Assembly: GCA_003456125.1 (NCBI GenBank)
Contig: DMPD01000122.1
Location: 1-5,310 of the forward strand
From: Cyanobacteria bacterium UBA8156
Lineage (GTDB): Bacteria; Cyanobacteriota; Cyanobacteriia; Pseudanabaenales; Pseudanabaenaceae
Direction: 5' to 3'
Length of the DNA stretch: 5,310 nt
Part shown: positions 4,178 to 5,310 of the stretch, in pieces
Position numbering within the stretch: position 1 is the first letter of the stretch
Layout of the letters: every line of letters begins with the position of its first letter
Position numbers and translations under genes: made by a program
Notes under the pieces: generated by a model
What the model was told of the DNA's origin: nothing
What the model saw: only the letters and a program-made list of their open reading frames with translations
Database searches by the model: none

Positions 4178-5310
4178 TTGCCGGAGGATCGAGGCTTAGG
4201 ATACTTTGCCCCCACATTGAGTCGCTTAGCTAAGTCCTTTGCGTCGGGTAACGGTTCGGCTTTTGCAGAAGCCGCGCAAGAAATCCAGCGGGTTTTTGCG
4301 GTAGATTCCTGCTCCATTTACAGCTACTTCCCCGCGCCGTTGTCGTTGCTGTCTCGGGTCGCCGAAGCGGGCAGCGCGGCGATGGCGCCCTCTGTATTGA
4401 CGGTGCGACCCAATTCCTCTTTGGGACAGGTCTTGGCCAGCGGCGAACCCCTGCTTGTGGACAACATGGCGTTGCAGGGAGGACCCCTCCTCTATCCCGG
4501 AACCCAGTCGGTGGCCTGCATGCGTACGACCTATGGTGGCGACAGCAACGGTGCGGTATTTCTGATTCAACGGGGCACGTTGCGGGCCTGGACGGATCAC
4601 GAGCGCATTGCCCTCGAAACCATTGCCTCCCAGGTGGGGACAGCCCTGGCCCAAGACGGTTTGCAACAGGTCGAGCGGCAACAGTGGCAGCAGGCGATCG
4701 CCGAAAACCTCCGGTTGCAACAGGAAGCCGTCCTTTGGCAACAAGCCCGGCGCCAACTGGAAGAACACAATCGGCTGTTGGTCAAAATTACCGCCGGTTA
4801 CCCTACCAAAGCGATCTTGCAGGAGGTGTGTTGGTTGGGAACTACCCTCATCGGCGCAACCTGTGGGGTGGCGGTGCTGCAATACGATCCCGAGGGGGAA
4901 TGCTTTCGGTACAGCGCGATCGCCCATTTGCCGGGGGCCTATGTCGCTTCGACCGAAGGCTACGGTTTGGAGCCGGGGGCATCGCCGTGGTCGGAAGCGG
5001 CGCGCCACGAATGCTTTTTGGCCTACGGTGATTTGCGGCAGGCCCCGCTGCACGAGTGGTACCGCCTCGCGGCGGTAGATTCGGGCTTTTGTGCCTGTTG
5101 GAGTCTGCCGGTCTTTTCCGAGTTTGGCGAACTGCTGGCGGCGATCGCCTTGCACCATCCCATACCGCAACTGCCAAGTCCGGCCCTGCGTCAATCCCTC
5201 GAGGAATTGGGTTTTTTGGTGCGGGCCGTATTGGAACGCGATCTCCTGCAACAGCAATGGCAAGCGGAAAAAGTGGCCGCCGAAGAAAGCAACCGGCGGA
5301 AGAGTCGGTT
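4178..5310 (+). CDS. GAF-GAF sensor protein, probable histidine kinase (right end cut, start uncertain)
   Basis: The frame is open without a stop from 4142 to the right edge; counted from TTG4178, 377 codons are visible. Residues about 15-157 look like a first GAF domain (FAEAAQEIQRVF to VGTALAQ), followed by a Gln/Glu-rich coiled coil (about 158-200). A second GAF domain (about 201-345) has the signature YRLAAVDSGFCACWSLPVF, with ACWSLP at 306-311. No chromophore-type Cys motif of phytochrome-like GAFs is evident. The visible end, AEKVAAEESNRRKSRF, is the helix that in cyanobacterial sensor kinases directly precedes the phosphorylated-His box, so a histidine kinase domain very likely follows outside the window. 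Between the in-frame TGA at 4139-4141 and TTG4178 there is no usual start codon, though the codons there (SLDTHPQELLGT) look coding. ATG4138, with a good ribosome site, is one base out of frame: either a frameshift or a TTG start. It follows the phosphatase gene on the same strand and may act with it. Confidence 0.88.
   Translation, partial: MPEDRGLGYFAPTLSRLAKSFASGNGSAFAEAAQEIQRVFAVDSCSIYSYFPAPLSLLSRVAEAGSAAMAPSVLTVRPNSSLGQVLASGEPLLVDNMALQGGPLLYPGTQSVACMRTTYGGDSNGAVFLIQRGTLRAWTDHERIALETIASQVGTALAQDGLQQVERQQWQQAIAENLRLQQEAVLWQQARRQLEEHNRLLVKITAGYPTKAILQEVCWLGTTLIGATCGVAVLQYDPEGECFRYSAIAHLPGAYVASTEGYGLEPGASPWSEAARHECFLAYGDLRQAPLHEWYRLAAVDSGFCACWSLPVFSEFGELLAAIALHHPIPQLPSPALRQSLEELGFLVRAVLERDLLQQQWQAEKVAAEESNRRKSR

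Noticed and set aside
4226..5263. 345-codon - strand frame opposite the GAF sensor
   Set aside because: The + strand frame has two GAF domains and a kinase-type linker helix; the - strand product has only the skewed composition of an antisense reading.

Overview
The window reads as chromosomal DNA of a GC-rich cyanobacterium. Two things show this. The octamer GCGATCGC (the HIP1 palindrome characteristic of many cyanobacterial genomes) occurs at least 13 times in 5.3 kb. There is also a clear PsbP/CyanoP lipoprotein, a photosystem II protein. No transposase, phage gene, CRISPR array, tRNA or rRNA was seen.

Layout. Bases 1-187 are extremely C-rich and may encode the proline-rich end of a protein on the + strand (weakly supported). 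A short AT-richer gap with a hairpin and a possible promoter follows. Bases 280-1533 (+) encode a protein with a degenerate receiver-like N-terminus and seven TPR units. A small uncharacterised gene lies convergent to it on the - strand (1631-1897). The ~400-base divergent region 1898-2304 has no convincing gene, but holds three short tandem-repeat arrays and a nested inverted repeat. Bases 2305-2910 (+) encode the PsbP-family lipoprotein. It is followed 31 bases later by a response regulator with a PP2C/SpoIIE-type phosphatase output domain (2942-4081, +). About 60-100 bases further on is a GAF-GAF sensor protein (from about 4138/4178, +). It runs off the right edge exactly where a histidine kinase H-box would be expected.

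How the genes may work together. The receiver-phosphatase and the GAF sensor are adjacent on the same strand, so they plausibly form a signalling pair in which a kinase phosphorylates D52 of the regulator and thereby controls its Ser/Thr phosphatase output. This is inference. The PsbP gene sits just upstream on the same strand and could be cotranscribed, but nothing ties it functionally to the signalling genes. The first gene has a receiver-like domain that has lost its phosphoacceptor, so it is more likely a protein-binding scaffold than a phosphorelay member.

The window looks mostly like ordinary cyanobacterial chromosome. The points most worth a second look are the tandem-repeat cluster upstream of psbP, the apparent one-base frameshift at the 5' end of the GAF sensor gene, the ribosome-site hairpin there, the 16-bp duplication across the psbP stop codon, and HIP1 sites phased with the TPR repeat. 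I did not find a convincing new multi-gene system.
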